Shown here one piece after another: positions 63,901-64,000 of a stretch of DNA of 64,000 bases. Location of the stretch: assembly GCA_008729055.1 (NCBI GenBank), contig SDUX01000008.1:4117756-4181755 (forward strand), read 5' to 3'. Each line of letters opens with the position of its first letter. Position 1 is the first letter of the stretch. This DNA is from Pyropia haitanensis (Eukaryota > Rhodophyta > Bangiophyceae > Bangiales > Bangiaceae). Below the pieces are notes generated by a model, which did no database searches, was not told the origin of the DNA, and saw only the letters and a program-made list of their open reading frames with translations. The position numbers and the translations under genes were made by a program.

Positions 63901-64000
63901 CTCGCAGGCCAGTCCCAAGCCGTCCGTCTCCATGCAGTCCTACGGGGCTCGTCGCTTTGGGGGCGGGCCTGAGAGCCTGTCTTTAGGTGTGCCGCCTGCC
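57923..64000 (+). CDS. Giant acidic repeat protein with DD(T/A)GV(D/N)S motifs (partial, 3' end outside window)
   Basis: A continuous plus-strand frame runs 2026 codons from ATG 57923 to the window end without a stop. I recognise no family. Residues 1-190 are acidic and helical-looking (METEDELSAGGSESDFESDG, VELLLEDFRKQAVSLLDRLC). About 600 residues rich in Ala/Pro/Ser/Thr follow. From about residue 790 there is a repeat region built on a module of the form AAA-x-x-DAFLE-x-AL-(acidic)-DD(T/A)GV(D/N)S. Fifteen copies of the DDTGV or DDAGV core (including one HETGV variant) lie between 60390 and 63450, and a single related VAETGVD occurs at 58390. Four copies of a 146-residue double module are nearly identical. 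The last part holds GFAHSLANNAATGTLGSIAV and phospho-acidic EDDGFEDFEAASSEEEGA. Codons are less GC3-biased than in neighbours. Scaffold, Ca2+-binding or cell-cycle roles are guesses. The long minus-strand ORF across it is a shadow. Confidence 0.8.
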   Translation, partial: METEDELSAGGSESDFESDGALAHRRSSILGVLSRKLAPPDGSDGEVELLLEDFRKQAVSLLDRLCVTNGGSEGGDDDDVGGGGSAQPVGGGGVGGSSSPSASWMAVVSAGRLHLEAFQTAALAYLAPISGDASTAAAEKAAGAFDEAMTYLDEEVAETGVDAVDTDREALKEVAANIMIALGRLHASRQAAEEEQEADAAAVASEAADTASRGSRGGGSPLSRTPMGAVAPSVEADDGGETEYEDMLDADDGLSDEDSADFVDARSEPYEDDISSGLAAAAQGDRAGILSPSRRTTTAKSADADAASPFGGTPPSVLAETAAAREAVVPEPKGVRVASASPRREAVECGTPPLLEAACGGGASPPGSPPSTNAVGGGSSGGDAVAGGRAITTQCVAEELLNDAFGSDASDLEGGPPSGPLPAAEVLRSSSGSVTGVLAEVASPALAAGSPQVSAELAPEALAEAASQSSSESRTPLSLSSAGQEPPASAAFTSPGASAASPATSLPAPIVGSVLPGKPADVSDAAEATGPAGRKSTTPAAEAATLSAGTPSTDHAAGDVVPPPEGTPPAEMAALRGRPSGDKVEAAPPADRPTDASPSTAPSTGVVATLYTTPPPGVRLGVPAAGEATVGPDASGASVPSGLPVSPVSVPPELFSTPTASAGRPVVGPEAPVTPVAAPTKLATNPAERNGGAAAGDGAKGDADEEMTPRSTRELLDALAQESAGLERLLRDESIGDDPASAVDNSTPTENASSKPPATSTTPQWPDASERGFTSAPSPPTPSKSPAAVKRPVVTFCAARMAKAAAETDAFLEKALGDGGDDDALDDAGVDSSDDDRAPPVSKNTAGMLAAAASTDAFLETALDDDSGVHVDDTGVDSEAEDDKAAASTKPVPSAADARAETPVTAGESPDVAPRSASPAPPVAAQPRDAQSERKSAPLETFCAARMEQAATETDAFLDKALGSNDDDDALDDAGVDSSDDDRAPPVSKNTAGMLAAAASTDAFLETALDDDSGVHVDDTGVDSEAEDDKAAASTKPVPSAADARAETPVTAGESPDVAPRSASPAPPVAAQPRDAQSERKSAPLETFCAARMEQAATETDAFLDKALGSNDDDDALDDAGVDSSDDDRAPPVSKNTAGMLAAAASTDAFLETALDDDSGVHVDDTGVDSEAEDDKAAASTKPVPSAADARAETPVTAGESPDVAPRSASPAPPVAAQPRDAQSERKSAPLETFCAARMEQAATETDAFLDKALGSNDDDDALDDAGVDSSDDDLAPPVSKNTAGMLAAAASTDAFLETALDDDSGVHVDDTGVDSEAEDDKAAASTKPVPSAADARAETPVTAGESPDVAPRSASPAPPVAAQPRDAQSERKSAPLETFCAARMEQAATETDAFLDKALGSNDDDDALDDAGVDSSDDDRAPPVSKNTAGMLAAAASTDAFLETALDDDSGVHVDDTGVNSEADGDQPAESTVLGAKACPAVVEAALATPGESVTKVARANDDAPGTDMSQSTPPVAALGGTGAVGAALEQPSSVFTPPQSQDDAQMRTAAVDTDGVLEQARDGDSGAHVHETGVDSEQGGKPKRLSLTSSVRSGSSATGATPHRALSPPGSTGSSGQATVAVGGLSSSSPPASEPRSSSTHRAGSTSPFTSGGSTLRSPDVRNTAAEEADEVAAAAAGANAYLEKALAEGGEDVDDTGVDSDADGSQASGGEARERSMAAAAAEADAFLAQALGDDDDADVDDTGVDSDAAPSEDVQPEAEERSMAAAAAEADAFLEMALGDDGGANVDDTGVNSDAEQEPTNTTDRGMVAAAAEANAFLEKALGDDGDEDVDDTGVNSDTEPVAETAGSGSRALASSSGEVRAESSSPSGGGMPSVLNRLRGFAHSLANNAATGTLGSIAVAGAVAGGVDIDSAKKKLSDLDVLLGIGPEPAAEDDGFEDFEAASSEEEGAGQWGEASDGRQGGGGIGSDPVTPRRSSVPSDASSSPLFGSQASPKPSVSMQSYGARRFGGGPESLSLGVPPA
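60382..62294 (+). repeat. 438-bp tandem repeat array, about 4.4 copies, in frame
   Basis: The landmark GAACACGGCGGGGATGCTGG occurs at 60451, 60889, 61327, 61765 and 62203, exactly 438 bp apart, so each unit encodes 146 residues. Copies are almost identical in DNA. The main difference seen is near 61744-61795, where GACCTGGCACCGCCGGTG replaces GACCGAGCGCCTCCAGTG and GCTGCATCA replaces GCAGCGTCA. Each unit carries two modules, one with LDDAGVDSSDDD and one with VDDTGVDSEAED. Near-identity including silent sites shows recent duplication or ongoing homogenisation. Confidence 0.97.

Noticed and set aside
1..64000. tRNA or rRNA genes
   Set aside because: Short GTTCGAA-like matches (for example near 35130 and 35532) lack the paired arms of a cloverleaf; no rRNA-like sequence was seen.

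Overview
The window is GC-rich eukaryotic nuclear DNA, most likely from a photosynthetic alga. Support: canonical GT-AG introns in a few genes; CCT4, MCM3, RRP9 and Nopp140 homologues; a nuclear plastid-type Rieske protein (PetC); plant-type glutamate formiminotransferase and plant-type phosphoglycerate mutase. Few introns, long G/C homopolymers and Ala/Gly-rich insertions would suit a bangiophyte red alga such as Porphyra/Pyropia, but the species is an inference. Nearly every frame is open in the GC-rich parts, so genes were accepted only on recognisable protein content. No tRNA, rRNA, CRISPR array or operon was seen.

Layout. 1-14.3 kb: 5' end of a mitochondrial ribosomal protein bS6 gene (-), glutamate formiminotransferase (+), MCM3 (-, two exons), an imperfect inverted-repeat element, a putative secreted Pro/Thr-rich protein (-), 2,3-bisphosphoglycerate-independent phosphoglycerate mutase (+) and GTP cyclohydrolase I (-). 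14.3-18.8 kb: a lower-GC gap with a MITE-like element and a 75-bp hairpin. 18.8-22.3 kb: an unbroken 1190-residue, four-module protein (methyltransferase, FAD oxidase, phosphomevalonate-kinase-like, adenine-phosphoribosyltransferase-like). 22.7-25.0 kb: an element with 233-bp terminal inverted repeats and a possible aquaporin-like remnant. 29.0-31.4 kb: bZIP factor with a PAS-like tail. 34.3-34.8 kb: a broken petC copy. 35.9-39.9 kb: CCT4 and an FkbM-type methyltransferase. 44.8-50.3 kb: a C2H2 zinc-finger gene and a bHLH gene. 51.5-56.1 kb: Nopp140 and RRP9/U3-55K, tail to tail. 57.9-64.0 kb: the first 2026 codons of a very large acidic protein with 15 copies of a DD(T/A)GV(D/N)S motif, running off the window.

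Two window-wide patterns stand out. Many genes have a C/pyrimidine tract just before the start codon and a sense-strand G tract just after the stop codon. Several clear genes also change reading frame exactly at G/C homopolymers, most simply explained by homopolymer length errors, so those gene models must be joined by homology. The genes are mostly housekeeping and do not form one pathway; the most novel content is the four-module enzyme, the acidic repeat protein, and the elements with inverted repeats.
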